Part shown: positions 43,819 through 52,120 of the stretch, in pieces
Numbering within the stretch: the first letter of the stretch is position 1
Layout: the number at the start of each line of letters is the position of its first letter
Assembly: GCF_016909185.1 (NCBI RefSeq)
Contig: NZ_JAFBFH010000007.1
Span: forward strand, 100,887-164,886
Length of the DNA stretch: 64,000 nucleotides
Reading direction: 5' to 3'
Origin: Siminovitchia thermophila
GTDB lineage: Bacteria; Bacillota; Bacilli; Bacillales; Bacillaceae_C
Position numbers and translations under genes: made by a program
The notes under the pieces: model-generated
Databases searched by the model: none
The model's input: the letters and a program-made list of their open reading frames with translations, nothing else
Told to the model about the DNA's origin: nothing

Positions 43819-44244
43819 ATGCTTGATATTAACCAAATAAAAGAAATTATTCCTCACCGTTATCCATTTTTACTTATTGACCAAATTTTGGAAGTGGAAG
43901 AAGGAAAACGGGCTGTTGGCATAAAAAATGTAACAGTGAATGAGGATTTTTTTAACGGGCATTTCCCGGACTATCCTGTTATGCCTGGAGTACTTATCGT
44001 AGAAGCATTGGCGCAGGTAGGGGCTGTTGCGATGCTTAAAAAGGAGGAAAACAGGGGAAAACTTGCTTTTTTTGGCGGAATTGACAAATGCCGTTTCAAA
44101 CGGCAAGTAAAACCTGGAGATCAGTTAAGACTGGAAGTGGAGATGATCCGTGTCAAAGGGCCGGTCGGCAAAGGAAAAGGGGTTGCCACCGTCAATAATG
44201 AAGTCGTTTGTGAAACGGAAATCATGTTTGCTCTAGGAGAATAA
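43819..44244 (+). CDS. fabZ: 3-hydroxyacyl-[acyl-carrier-protein] dehydratase FabZ
   Basis: This 141-residue hotdog-fold enzyme removes water from 3-hydroxyacyl-ACP in fatty-acid elongation. The catalytic histidine is His48 in [20 protein letters not shown] and the partner Glu62 lies in the same motif. It begins [20 protein letters not shown]. The ATG at 43819 follows GAGGAGG; an upstream in-frame ATG overlapping epuA is rejected. Position after flhP matches B. subtilis ywpB. Confidence 0.95.
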   Translation: MLDINQIKEIIPHRYPFLLIDQILEVEEGKRAVGIKNVTVNEDFFNGHFPDYPVMPGVLIVEALAQVGAVAMLKKEENRGKLAFFGGIDKCRFKRQVKPGDQLRLEVEMIRVKGPVGKGKGVATVNNEVVCETEIMFALGE

Positions 44245-44434
44245 CGGCTATAAGAAAGCAGAGAGGGTATTTTTTTGTGAATTATTCCTTTCTAACATAT
44301 TTTTTTGAAGTATTTTGGGGATTTTGGGAAAGCTAATGTCAGGCCTAAAAGGGTCCAACAGAAAACGGAAAATCGGCAATGCCGATCTGCCCGGAATGAT
44401 GCGGGACGAATAAAATCTGAAAGGAGCTTACCAA

Positions 44435-44722
44435 ATGAGTCCAAAAGTGTCAAAAATGATTGGAGGAGCAGTACTTGCGTCATTGCTGTTAGTTGGATGC
44501 GCAAATAATGACAATGACCAGGAGCCGAACGATAATAACAACGGGGTAGTCGAGGATAATAACGGAACGAACGACACCAACAACGGTGTAAATGACGGAG
44601 ACAACAATGACAACAATGACAACAATGACGGTAACAACCTCGATGACAACGGCAAGATGAATGATGCGGATAATGATTTAAATAACGATCCGAACATGGA
44701 TGACAACGAAAACAATCAATAA
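44435..44722 (+). CDS. Asn/Asp-rich lipoprotein, unknown function
   Basis: This 95-residue protein has a lipoprotein signal peptide ending LLLVGC, then a mature part of about 70 residues made almost wholly of Asn and Asp, with repeats such as NNDNNDNNDG. ATG at 44435 follows AAAGGAGC. The composition indicates a disordered, acidic chain on the outer face of the membrane. I do not recognise a family. It is flanked by a terminator shared with the convergent ywpF. Confidence 0.75.
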   Translation: MSPKVSKMIGGAVLASLLLVGCANNDNDQEPNDNNNGVVEDNNGTNDTNNGVNDGDNNDNNDNNDGNNLDDNGKMNDADNDLNNDPNMDDNENNQ

Positions 44723-44750
44723 AAAAGCGGGGTCAATGCCCTGCTTTTTT
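44721..44750. terminator. Bidirectional terminator between lipoprotein gene and ywpF
   Basis: AAAAAAGCGGGG (44721-44732) and CCCTGCTTTTTT (44739-44750) form a 12-bp stem with one G-U pair. A-run and T-run allow termination in both directions. Confidence 0.88.
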
Positions 44751-45189
44751 ATTTTGACTTTTTTATGCTGCCAACAGGCTTTTTACCTATTTTCATTCTT
44801 GCTTTAAATTCGGTCAGCAGTTCTTCTCCTTCCAAGCCTTCTTTAATCAAATCGTCGAGGAGAAGTTCCAAATACTCATTGCGTCTTTTACTCAAGCGAC
44901 CGGAGAAGAGCACACTAATATGTTCCTCCATATCCACGATCTGGTGTATTTTTACAGTGAATGGAGCCGGATCATTGGCTGCATGGGTAATGATAACCCG
45001 GATTTCAAGCGGCATGTTTTGTTCACGCAACTCTTCGAAATACGGTTTATATTGTGCATCGATAAATGCTTCAATCACCCAGCTCCCATCTTCATTTTCT
45101 TTATTGATGATTAAACCATCTTTCAACGGTATGTTCTTGGCTTGTTTTTCCTCTAAAACTTGCAGGGCAACGATTTTAAAGGTTTTCAA
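44749..45189 (-). CDS. ywpF: YwpF family protein
   Basis: This 146-residue protein begins MKTFKIVALQVLEEKQAKNI, typical of YwpF, and ends in a basic segment ARMKIGKKPVGSIKKSK. In B. subtilis ywpF lies near ssbB (ywpH), as here. The function is unknown. It is convergent with the Asn/Asp-rich lipoprotein gene and divergent from ssbB. The ATG at 45189 is preceded (on the minus strand) by GGAGGAGACGCG. Confidence 0.85.
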   Translation of the reverse strand: MKTFKIVALQVLEEKQAKNIPLKDGLIINKENEDGSWVIEAFIDAQYKPYFEELREQNMPLEIRVIITHAANDPAPFTVKIHQIVDMEEHISVLFSGRLSKRRNEYLELLLDDLIKEGLEGEELLTEFKARMKIGKKPVGSIKKSK

Positions 45190-45398
45190 ATCGCGTCTCC
45201 TCCATACGTTTCTTTTATAAAATTATAACACTTAACCCATTCGTTGTATTGTGATATCCGGTTTTTGCCTATGGAAAGAACATGTAAATTGATTTATTTT
45301 TATTGTTTGGCAGCGAAAACCCGCAGTAAAGCGATCAGTTCTTAGAAGATTTTCTAGTTTTCGGAGGGAGCTTTCACGAAAAAATGAATTTTCCCTAT

Positions 45399-45428
45399 TT
45401 TACAATAGGTGATTGGACCCTATATACT
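45399..45428 (+). promoter_or_regulatory. Probable ssbB promoter
   Basis: TTTACA (45399-45404) and TATACT (45423-45428) are 18 bp apart. Just upstream, AAAA-N5-TTTT (45380-45392) resembles half of a ComK site; a second half-site was not found. Confidence 0.5.
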
Positions 45429-45458
45429 AAGTATGAAAATAATGAAAGGGGTGATTGA

Positions 45459-45842
45459 TTGATTAACCAAGTAACGTTGGTAGGCAGGCTGACAAAAGAT
45501 CCCGAACTGCGGTATACAATGGAGGGGCGGGCAGTGCTCAACATTATGCTTGCTTTAAACCGCCATTATAAAAATGCCAATGGTGAATATGACGCAGACT
45601 TCGTCCTATGTACTTTATGGAACAAAACCGCGGAAAACACTGCCAAATATTGCAGTAAAGGGTCCGTCATCGGTGTAATCGGTAAAATTCAAACGAGACA
45701 CTATGAGGACCAAGATGGGAAAAGAGTATACGTGACCGAGGTAATGGCGGATTCCGTCAAGTTTATGGGCGGAAAGCCGGCACGTGAAAGTCCTTCAAAA
45801 TCGCCTGCTGAAACGCTTGAGTTTAAGGAGGTGAATGTTTGA
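45459..45842 (+). CDS. ssbB: Single-stranded DNA-binding protein, competence type (SsbB/YwpH)
   Basis: This 127-residue OB-fold protein begins MINQVTLVGRLTKDPELRYT and has ADFVLCTLWNKTAENTAKYC. It lacks the long Gly/Pro-rich linker and acidic DDDIPF tip of the replication SSB. It therefore resembles B. subtilis SsbB, made during competence to protect incoming DNA. The TTG at 45459 follows AAAGGGGTG. A small gene overlaps its end by 4 bp. Confidence 0.9.
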   Translation: MINQVTLVGRLTKDPELRYTMEGRAVLNIMLALNRHYKNANGEYDADFVLCTLWNKTAENTAKYCSKGSVIGVIGKIQTRHYEDQDGKRVYVTEVMADSVKFMGGKPARESPSKSPAETLEFKEVNV

Positions 45843-46024
45843 AGCAGGTCCCCACGTATCAATCGCTGGAAATACTGATCAGCGACCTCATTTTTATGCT
45901 GGGCAAAGCCAACGAAAAAATCCATTCTCTCACTGATCGGGTTTACCAGCTTGAGCTTTTGCTTGAACATTTTCCCGGCCATCCCACTCTTTCTAAACAA
46001 CATATTTCCCTCGAGAAAAAATAA
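45839..46024 (+). CDS. Small protein coupled to ssbB, unknown function
   Basis: This 61-residue protein (MKQVPTYQSLEILISDLIFM) has heptad-like hydrophobic spacing through LTDRVYQLELLLEHF, suggesting a short coiled coil. The TTG at 45839 overlaps the ssbB stop, and a very strong ribosome binding site, TAAGGAGGTGA, lies inside the end of ssbB, which argues that it is real. I do not recognise a family. It may act with SsbB, but that is inference. Confidence 0.65.
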   Translation: MKQVPTYQSLEILISDLIFMLGKANEKIHSLTDRVYQLELLLEHFPGHPTLSKQHISLEKK

Positions 46025-46084
46025 CAATAATGGTTGATTCTATCCTTTCTATATCAACTCTCCGCATCATATCCTCATTTTGGC

Positions 46085-46114
46085 AGACCAGCAGGTAAAA
46101 GCTGGTCTTTTTTC
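46085..46114 (+). terminator. Intrinsic terminator after the ssbB unit
   Basis: AGACCAGC (46085-46092) and GCTGGTCT (46101-46108) form an 8-bp stem followed by T residues. Confidence 0.88.
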
Positions 46115-46149
46115 TTTTGGAACCATTTCATGTTGTGGTATGAATTAAG

Positions 46150-46181
46150 ACATCCAGGCAGAGTGCTTGCCGCCTGGATGT
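46150..46181. terminator. Hairpin between ssbB and the alkaline phosphatase gene
   Basis: ACATCCAGGC (46150-46159) and GCCTGGATGT (46172-46181) form a perfect 10-bp stem. It is placed to end the minus-strand phosphatase transcript, although the T-tract on that side is weak. Confidence 0.6.
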
Positions 46182-46224
46182 ATTGAGTTCGAGCCAATTA
46201 CTTTCTGTCCGTAACATAGAGGTT

Positions 46225-47751
46225 TCATTTAGGGATCCAAAAGGTGTGCCCGTTAAAAACGACAATGCCGGGCAATTTTTCTTCACGGCCATTTATTTTT
46301 CTTTTATTTTGATTAGCAGGGTATTCGACAACAGTAGTTCCTTTCCTGGCAATAAATACGTCGCCGCTATTCGCTTTTCTTTCACTCCTCGTTTCATATC
46401 CTTTATTTTCGTAATATTGTTGGGCAGGGATGAAGCTTTTTTTCGTGAACTCAGAAAGGGGGCCAAGCTCCAGATGTCCTACTACTTTGGCGGGAAGGTC
46501 GGTATTATTGATGAGCCCAGTAGGCTTTTTGGGCCCGTATGCGTATAGAAAAACATCCTCTCCAGAGTGGCCGCGAGTGGTGAATCCAAGATGTGCCCGT
46601 TCTGCCATCAGGGTGACAAGTTCCTTTTCAATGTCTTTGCTTTCCTTGATCTTCTTAATGTTACTTTGCGATAGATTGTCCAAACCATAAAGATGGAGAA
46701 CTTCTTCTAAATTGGAGCGGTCATGTTTCAATTGGGAAACAGCTCCCGTGACAGTTAATGAGGCTTTTTTTAAGGGGGCGACAAACTTTTCCGCCGGCGT
46801 CTCGGCATATGTTTCGTCTGTTTGCTCATTTCCCATCGTTAAACCGCTGTTCCCATGATCGGCAACTGCGATTAAAAGCGTGTTCCGATGTTTCTTGGCA
46901 AATGCCAGCGCTTCCTTTACTGCTGCATCAAAAGCCAGTACCTCGCTTATCATGCCTACTGGATCGTTTTTATGTGCTGCATAATCAACTTTGCTTCCTT
47001 CAATAAATAGAAAAAAACCTTTCGGATGATTGGATAGCGCGCCTAAAGCTTTTTTTGTCATATCAACAAGGGATGGTTGTTCCGGATTCAGCGTTGGCCG
47101 ATCGAGGTCGTACGCCATGTCTTCTTCGGCAAAAAAGCCGTATAGCTCGTTTTCTTTTGCTTTTTGCAATTCGGATTTTGTCTGGACCATACGAATATCC
47201 CTGTTTTCATTTACAAATGCATATTTTTTGCCGCCGCCCAGCAGGATGTCGATGTTTTGGTGTGCTTGCTGTTGGCCGATTTCATGCATGTTATCACGGC
47301 TCATTGTGTGGGATGAAAAAGCGGCCGGAGTGGCATGCTGGACAGGGGATGTAGCTACAATGCCAGTTGCAAGTCCTTTCGCTTTGGCTGCTTCCATTAT
47401 GGTTGCTACTGGACGTCCTCTTATTTTTCCATCAGTGTCTTGATAGGGCACCATCCCTATATAATCTTTTAACGTTTTATGACCGGTGGCCATGGCGGAG
47501 GCTGCTGCGGCCGAGTCTGTAATCGCGGATTGGTAGGAATATGTTTGTACGCCGCCGGTTAAGATGGAATCGAGTGCGAGCGGCTCTCCTTTATAATGTC
47601 TCGCCAATGTGATCACGTCGGCGTTTGTACCATCCATCACCATAAAGATGACATTCTTTTGCTTCTTGCTCGCTTCGTTATCTTCTTCTTTCCAAGGAGT
47701 GGAAAAGGGTAGCCCGAATAATAGCAACATCATAAATATTTTTCTGACCAT
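46225..47751 (-). CDS. Secreted alkaline phosphatase
   Basis: This 508-residue protein has an N-terminal signal segment (KIFMMLLLFGLPFSTPW) and the alkaline phosphatase core: the first metal Asp in NVIFMVMDGT, the nucleophile Ser in AITDSAAAASAMATG, GSKVDYAAHKNDP, LLIAVADHGNSG, and the late metal His in TTRGHSGEDVFLYAYG. Such enzymes release phosphate from organic monoesters outside the cell. The ATG at 47751 follows GAGGAAG. No Pho box was recognised upstream. It stands alone between ssbB and the LysM gene. Confidence 0.92.
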   Translation of the reverse strand: MVRKIFMMLLLFGLPFSTPWKEEDNEASKKQKNVIFMVMDGTNADVITLARHYKGEPLALDSILTGGVQTYSYQSAITDSAAAASAMATGHKTLKDYIGMVPYQDTDGKIRGRPVATIMEAAKAKGLATGIVATSPVQHATPAAFSSHTMSRDNMHEIGQQQAHQNIDILLGGGKKYAFVNENRDIRMVQTKSELQKAKENELYGFFAEEDMAYDLDRPTLNPEQPSLVDMTKKALGALSNHPKGFFLFIEGSKVDYAAHKNDPVGMISEVLAFDAAVKEALAFAKKHRNTLLIAVADHGNSGLTMGNEQTDETYAETPAEKFVAPLKKASLTVTGAVSQLKHDRSNLEEVLHLYGLDNLSQSNIKKIKESKDIEKELVTLMAERAHLGFTTRGHSGEDVFLYAYGPKKPTGLINNTDLPAKVVGHLELGPLSEFTKKSFIPAQQYYENKGYETRSERKANSGDVFIARKGTTVVEYPANQNKRKINGREEKLPGIVVFNGHTFWIPK

Positions 47752-47845
47752 TTAAACACTTCCTCAGAGTTATAAATGATGTTTATTATTCGGGTAAAAA
47801 CGGTATTTTATTCATAAAAAAAGAATTATACGGCATGATCAAAAC

Positions 47846-47875
47846 AAAAAACCGCAGCTTATCAATTGCTGCGGG
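47846..47875 (-). terminator. Intrinsic terminator of the LysM-NlpC gene
   Basis: On the minus strand, CCGCAGC (47874-47868) pairs with GCTGCGG (47858-47852), followed by TTTTTTG. Confidence 0.88.
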
Positions 47876-47883
47876 AAAAGTGA

Positions 47884-48957
47884 TTAATAAAACTTTTTAT
47901 AACTGTCAAATTTGCTCTTCCAATAAGAATTGTTTACATTTGAAATTTCTACGCCATTACTGCCGGCGTGGACGAATTGTCCGCCGCCAATATAAATCCC
48001 AAGATGGGAAATACCACTTTTATATGTATTTTTGAAAAAAACCAAATCCCCTGGCTGTGGGTTGTTTATAAAATAAGAACGGTTATAATATCCTTCTGCG
48101 CTTGTTCTGCTAATGCTTTTTCCTGACTGTTTAAACACGTAGTGAATAAAGCCGCTGCAGTCAAATCCGGCAGGTGAAGATCCTCCCCAAGCATATTTCG
48201 TTCCAACCAAACTCTTTGCGGTATCAATGACGCCCGATCCGGTTTGTTTAACCGGCTGCGGCTTGGTTGGAGCCGGGCTTGCTTGTTGCGGGGGTTGGCT
48301 GCTTCCTGGCGATGTCCCACCGCTTACTTTCAGTGTTTGTCCGGCAAAAATCAAGTCAGATCTCAGCCCGTTTATCTGCTTAAGACGGTTAACGGTTGTC
48401 CCATAACGGGCAGCAACTTTGCTTAATGTATCTCCTGCAACAATTTTATATGTTCCACCACTGTTACCGGAACCCGAGCTTGGTGCTGGTGTTGGTGCCG
48501 GTGAGTTTTGAGCAGGTGATCCACTTGCACTTCCAGACACTTTCAAAACTTGCCCGACTCGAATAAGATCCGAACTTAAGCCGTTCAAAGATTTTAATTG
48601 AGCGACGCTCGTATTGTGCATGTTTGCGATTTTAATTAAATAATCTCCGGACTTAACGGTATATGTAGCGCTTGATCCAGAAGAACTTCCAGTACTGGAA
48701 GAAGATGGTCTTGCGGCGGGTGCTGCCGATTGGTTTGATGTAGATGTGGCGTCAATTTTCAATACTTGCTTTGGGAATATAATATCGGTATTTAATTTGT
48801 TTATTTCCTTGAGACGGGATACGCTAGTTTTAAACTGATTAGCTATTTTCCAAAGACTGTCCCCCGGCTTTACCTCGTAAGATGATGCAGAGGCTTTTCC
48901 AGCAAAAGTAGTCGCCATAATAGCTACCGTGGCAGCGCCTACCAGCTTTTTCCTCAT
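47884..48957 (-). CDS. LysM-repeat NlpC/P60 peptidoglycan endopeptidase (LytE/CwlS-like)
   Basis: This secreted protein of about 357 residues has a signal peptide (MRKKLVGAATVAIMATTFAG...ASA), three LysM domains starting YEVKPGDSLWKIANQF, YTVKSGDYLIKIANMH and YKIVAGDTLSKVAARY, separated by Ser/Pro/Ala linkers, and a C-terminal NlpC/P60 domain with catalytic Cys in GFDCSGFIHYVF and His in SHLGIYIGGGQFVHAG. It should cut D-Glu-meso-DAP bonds in peptidoglycan, as LytE, LytF and CwlS do. The ATG at 48957 follows AGGGGG; an earlier in-frame ATG at 49023 is rejected. Which B. subtilis paralogue it matches cannot be decided. Confidence 0.92.
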   Translation of the reverse strand: MRKKLVGAATVAIMATTFAGKASASSYEVKPGDSLWKIANQFKTSVSRLKEINKLNTDIIFPKQVLKIDATSTSNQSAAPAARPSSSSTGSSSGSSATYTVKSGDYLIKIANMHNTSVAQLKSLNGLSSDLIRVGQVLKVSGSASGSPAQNSPAPTPAPSSGSGNSGGTYKIVAGDTLSKVAARYGTTVNRLKQINGLRSDLIFAGQTLKVSGGTSPGSSQPPQQASPAPTKPQPVKQTGSGVIDTAKSLVGTKYAWGGSSPAGFDCSGFIHYVFKQSGKSISRTSAEGYYNRSYFINNPQPGDLVFFKNTYKSGISHLGIYIGGGQFVHAGSNGVEISNVNNSYWKSKFDSYKKFY

Positions 48958-49156
48958 ATTTGTATTCCCCCTAAGTTTTGAATGGCTTTTCAGCCAGTTT
49001 AACATAAAAAATCCACATTTCATGAAAATAATACAAAATGTTACATTATTTTAATAAAGAAACCATATATTTCCAATCAATACGAAATGTAATTCTTTTC
49101 ATCATGACGGTGATATCATAAAATGAAAGAAGAGATGTATTCCAGGAGGTTATACA

Positions 49157-50344
49157 GTGAAAAAGAATAACAATATTGAGACACAAGTAATACACGCGGG
49201 GTATAACCCGCTAGAGCATTCAGGCAGCCTGACCCCGCCTTTATTCCAAACATCAACGTTCTCTTTCCCGACAGCGGAAGAAGGGGAGTCCCGTTTTGCC
49301 GGTGAATCAGAAGGGCATATTTACTCACGGTTTGGCAATCCGACCATTGCCATACTGGAAGAAAGAATGGCGGCGCTGGAAAATGGGGCAGCCGCACTCG
49401 CTTTTACTTCAGGAATGGCTGCAGTAAGCGCCACATTATTTCATTTAACGAAATCCAATGACCACATTTTATGTTCGGATGGCATTTATGGTTGTACGTT
49501 TGGGCTTTTACAACTGTTAAAGCAAAAGTATGAAATAGACCATGACTTGATCAATATGGATGACGAAGAAACGTTGCGTAAAGCAATTCGCGCAGAAACT
49601 GCGGTTATTTATGTTGAAACGCCGATTAACCCGACCATGAAGCTTGTCGATCTCGAAATGATTGTAAAAGTGGCGAAAGAACATGGTATTCGAGTCGTTG
49701 TTGACAACACGTTCTGCTCCCCGTATTTACAGCAACCGCTAACACTTGGTTGTGACTATGTTGTGCACAGTGCCACCAAATATATTGGAGGTCACGGGGA
49801 TGTCATTGCCGGAATTGTCGTTGGGGCCGACAAGGAAGAGATGGCGGAAATGGCCGCGTCTGTCAGAAAAGATATCGGAGGGATTATTTCTCCATTTGAC
49901 GCGTGGTTGCTCATACGTGGTTTAAAAACGCTGGCAGTCAGATTAGACCGCCACTGCGACAATGCTAAAAAAATTGCTGAAACATTAAAAGCACACCCAA
50001 AAGTCGGAAAAATGTTTTATCCCGGGGATGAGGAGTTTCCACAATATCAATTAGCCCAAAAGCAGATGAGGCGTTCAGGCGGCATGATCAGCTTTGAAGT
50101 GAAAGGTACGAAGGAAGAGGCGCAGGCCATTTTAAACCGCGTACAGCTCATCAAGCTCGCGGTCAGTCTGGGAGACACCGAAACGCTTATTCAACATCCC
50201 GCATCGATGACCCATGCCGGAATATCGAAGGATGAGCGTGAAAAGATGGGCATTTCCGACACATTGATCCGGCTGTCCGTCGGCTTAGAAGCTTGGGAAG
50301 ATATTTGGGCTGATTTGAAACAGGCACTTGATGGAATAAAATAA
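49157..50344 (+). CDS. Methionine gamma-lyase (Cys/Met metabolism PLP enzyme)
   Basis: This 395-residue PLP enzyme carries YSRFGNPTIAILEERMAALE, LAFTSGMAAVSATLF and the PLP lysine Lys208 in HSATKYIGGHGDVIAG. Among the Cys/Met family, the GIYGCTFGLLQ segment, with cysteine after the substrate Tyr, is typical of methionine gamma-lyases, which split methionine to methanethiol, ammonia and 2-oxobutyrate. Cystathionine gamma-lyase or synthase activity remains possible. The GTG follows CAGGAGG. It stands alone, with a terminator after it. Confidence 0.85.
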   Translation: MKKNNNIETQVIHAGYNPLEHSGSLTPPLFQTSTFSFPTAEEGESRFAGESEGHIYSRFGNPTIAILEERMAALENGAAALAFTSGMAAVSATLFHLTKSNDHILCSDGIYGCTFGLLQLLKQKYEIDHDLINMDDEETLRKAIRAETAVIYVETPINPTMKLVDLEMIVKVAKEHGIRVVVDNTFCSPYLQQPLTLGCDYVVHSATKYIGGHGDVIAGIVVGADKEEMAEMAASVRKDIGGIISPFDAWLLIRGLKTLAVRLDRHCDNAKKIAETLKAHPKVGKMFYPGDEEFPQYQLAQKQMRRSGGMISFEVKGTKEEAQAILNRVQLIKLAVSLGDTETLIQHPASMTHAGISKDEREKMGISDTLIRLSVGLEAWEDIWADLKQALDGIK

Positions 50345-50355
50345 AATTTGAAGAT

Positions 50356-50388
50356 AGCTTGTCTATATACAGGGCAAGCTTTTTTTTC
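50356..50388 (+). terminator. Intrinsic terminator after methionine gamma-lyase
   Basis: AGCTTGTC (50356-50363) pairs with GGCAAGCT (50373-50380) with one G-U pair, followed by T7. Confidence 0.85.
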
Positions 50389-50590
50389 TGATGATGATGA
50401 GCTTTCATGACGATGTGTTACGTGCTGGTTGATTTTCTCATTGTCATAAAAAAAGAGGGACTGCTATAATAAAAAAATGTCATACTGAGTTTTAAGGAAG
50501 GATAAATGTCTGGGTGCTGACAGATATGCGCCTCCCTTTAAAACCTCAGGGCTTCAATGAGAAGATCGGCATGTAAAGGAGGAAGCTTGA

Positions 50591-51298
50591 ATGAACGTGT
50601 TAATATGTAAAACCGCTGAAGAGGCAACAGAACAGGCATATGATATTTTTAAAAGAAGGTTCGGAAATGGGCTGAAGACACTTGGTTTGGCAACGGGAAG
50701 CACGCCCCTAAAATTGTATGAGAAGATTCGTACTTCAGGATGGGATGTTTCCCATGTCACGACAGTAAATCTGGATGAATATATTGGGCTCTCGCCGGAT
50801 AGTCCTCAAAGTTACAACTATTACATGCAAGAAGAATTGTTTAAATACATGAACTTTAAAAATACGTATCTACCAAATGGAATGGCAGAAGACCCGCAGG
50901 AAGAATGTGAGCGATACGAGCAAATTCTCAAAGAAAATCCCGTTGATTTGCAAATATTGGGAATCGGCCCTAACGGCCATATCGGCTTCAACGAACCGGG
51001 AACATCCTTCCATTCTCTTACTCATGTTGCCGAACTGACCCCTTCTACACGTGAAGCAAATAAACGATTCTTTGAAAAGGACGAAGAAGTCCCCACTAAG
51101 GCCATTACAATGGGCATCTCATCAATCATGGCTGCCAAGGAAATTATCATGCTTGCGTTTGGAGAAGGAAAAGCAGATGCTGTGCGCAAGATGGTAGAAG
51201 GTCCTGTATCAGTCGATTGTCCAGCGTCTGTTTTGCAAAAGCATGAACACGCTTGGGTCATTTTGGATGAGGGTGCTGCCGAAAAATTGAAAAGATAA
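50591..51298 (+). CDS. nagB: Glucosamine-6-phosphate deaminase
   Basis: This 235-residue enzyme converts glucosamine 6-phosphate to fructose 6-phosphate and ammonia in amino-sugar use. Motifs include LGLATGSTPLKLYE, VNLDEYIGLSPDSPQSY, and LGIGPNGHIGFNEPGTSF with the catalytic His. The ATG follows AAAGGAGG. NagA and the regulator NagR, often adjacent, are absent here, so the gene appears isolated. A large nested hairpin follows. Confidence 0.94.
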   Translation: MNVLICKTAEEATEQAYDIFKRRFGNGLKTLGLATGSTPLKLYEKIRTSGWDVSHVTTVNLDEYIGLSPDSPQSYNYYMQEELFKYMNFKNTYLPNGMAEDPQEECERYEQILKENPVDLQILGIGPNGHIGFNEPGTSFHSLTHVAELTPSTREANKRFFEKDEEVPTKAITMGISSIMAAKEIIMLAFGEGKADAVRKMVEGPVSVDCPASVLQKHEHAWVILDEGAAEKLKR

Positions 51299-51302
51299 AT
51301 AT

Positions 51303-51410
51303 AAAAACCGAACCCCGGCCCGACATGCTCCCCTTTAAGCAGACAGGTAAAAAATGAAAACCTGGATGCTTAAAGGGGAGCAGTTCAGCCAAAGCAGAGG
51401 TTCGGTTTTT
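51303..51410. other. 108-bp nested hairpin after nagB
   Basis: Outer arms AAAAACCGAACC (51303-51314) and GGTTCGGTTTTT (51399-51410) are a perfect 12-bp inverted repeat. Inside lie perfect 16-bp arms TGCTCCCCTTTAAGCA (51326-51341) and TGCTTAAAGGGGAGCA (51367-51382), and innermost CAGGT/ACCTG (51344-51348, 51360-51364). The outer stem with its T-run can act as the nagB terminator. The size and nesting are unusual for a terminator and suggest a mobile inverted-repeat element or structured RNA. Confidence 0.8.
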
Positions 51411-51528
51411 ATCGTTCGTCGCAGCTTCTTTTTCTTGTTTGTTTCAGTGATCTTGCGAAGCCGCGTCCTGCTCGTAAATATAGCTTCCCTAAAAAAAGGA
51501 CTTGGATCTCAATAAGCTGAGAAACCTT

Positions 51529-51933
51529 CTATTGATTTTCATTAAATTTTAGCAGGTGAGGAAGGAGCTCAGTGAGCGCTTTTTGGGTTTTCTCGGATGC
51601 ATACGACAAATTGACAAGAGCGTTTAGCAATTTCGGATTTTTTTGAAGCATTTCAATGACGCGCTGCATATCGGCATCCCGGGAATGTTCCCGCAAAACA
51701 AGGGGCGGGTACTCTTTTCCTGTCGGATCACCAAACATCATCCGCATCAATTGTTCATCGGGAATGGAATAGGCACGTTTAAAGTCTTTTAACATGTCTA
51801 TTGTAATTTGTCTTTTTCCTGTCTCATAAAAAGAAAGGGCGGTTTGGCTGATATGAAGACGGCGTATGGCCTCTTCCTGGCTTAATTTTAATATTTCCAC
51901 GCGATATTTCCTTAACTCTTCATGAAAAGCCAT
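51529..51933 (-). CDS. XRE-family helix-turn-helix regulator
   Basis: This protein of about 134 residues has an N-terminal Cro/C1-type HTH (LSQEEAIRRLHISQTALSFYETGKRQITIDML, about residues 16-47) and a C-terminal helical part with EMLQKNPKLLNALVNL. It likely binds DNA as a dimer; target unknown. The second ATG (51933) is preferred, since GGGGG abuts the first (51939). It faces nagB and diverges from the unrecognised gene at 52121. A chromosomally isolated XRE regulator of this size may control a neighbouring gene or itself. Confidence 0.8.
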   Translation of the reverse strand: MAFHEELRKYRVEILKLSQEEAIRRLHISQTALSFYETGKRQITIDMLKDFKRAYSIPDEQLMRMMFGDPTGKEYPPLVLREHSRDADMQRVIEMLQKNPKLLNALVNLSYASEKTQKALTELLPHLLKFNENQ

Positions 51934-52120
51934 CGTCATCCCCCGTTAACTTTTTTGTCTAAACATAACGGGTTTTTTCTTCTCGAAAGCTTGATATTCA
52001 ATTTTGTAATAAATTTTCCTATTTCATTTTAAAATAATGAGAATTATACAATAAAAGTCTATTTTCTTTATGGGTACTTTTAACTATGATAAAGGTAACG
52101 GAAGAAGGGGGTGAATGGTA

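Noticed and set aside
46225..47751. Pho box upstream of the alkaline phosphatase gene
   Set aside because: No TTAACA-type direct repeats with correct spacing were found in the 130 bp upstream.
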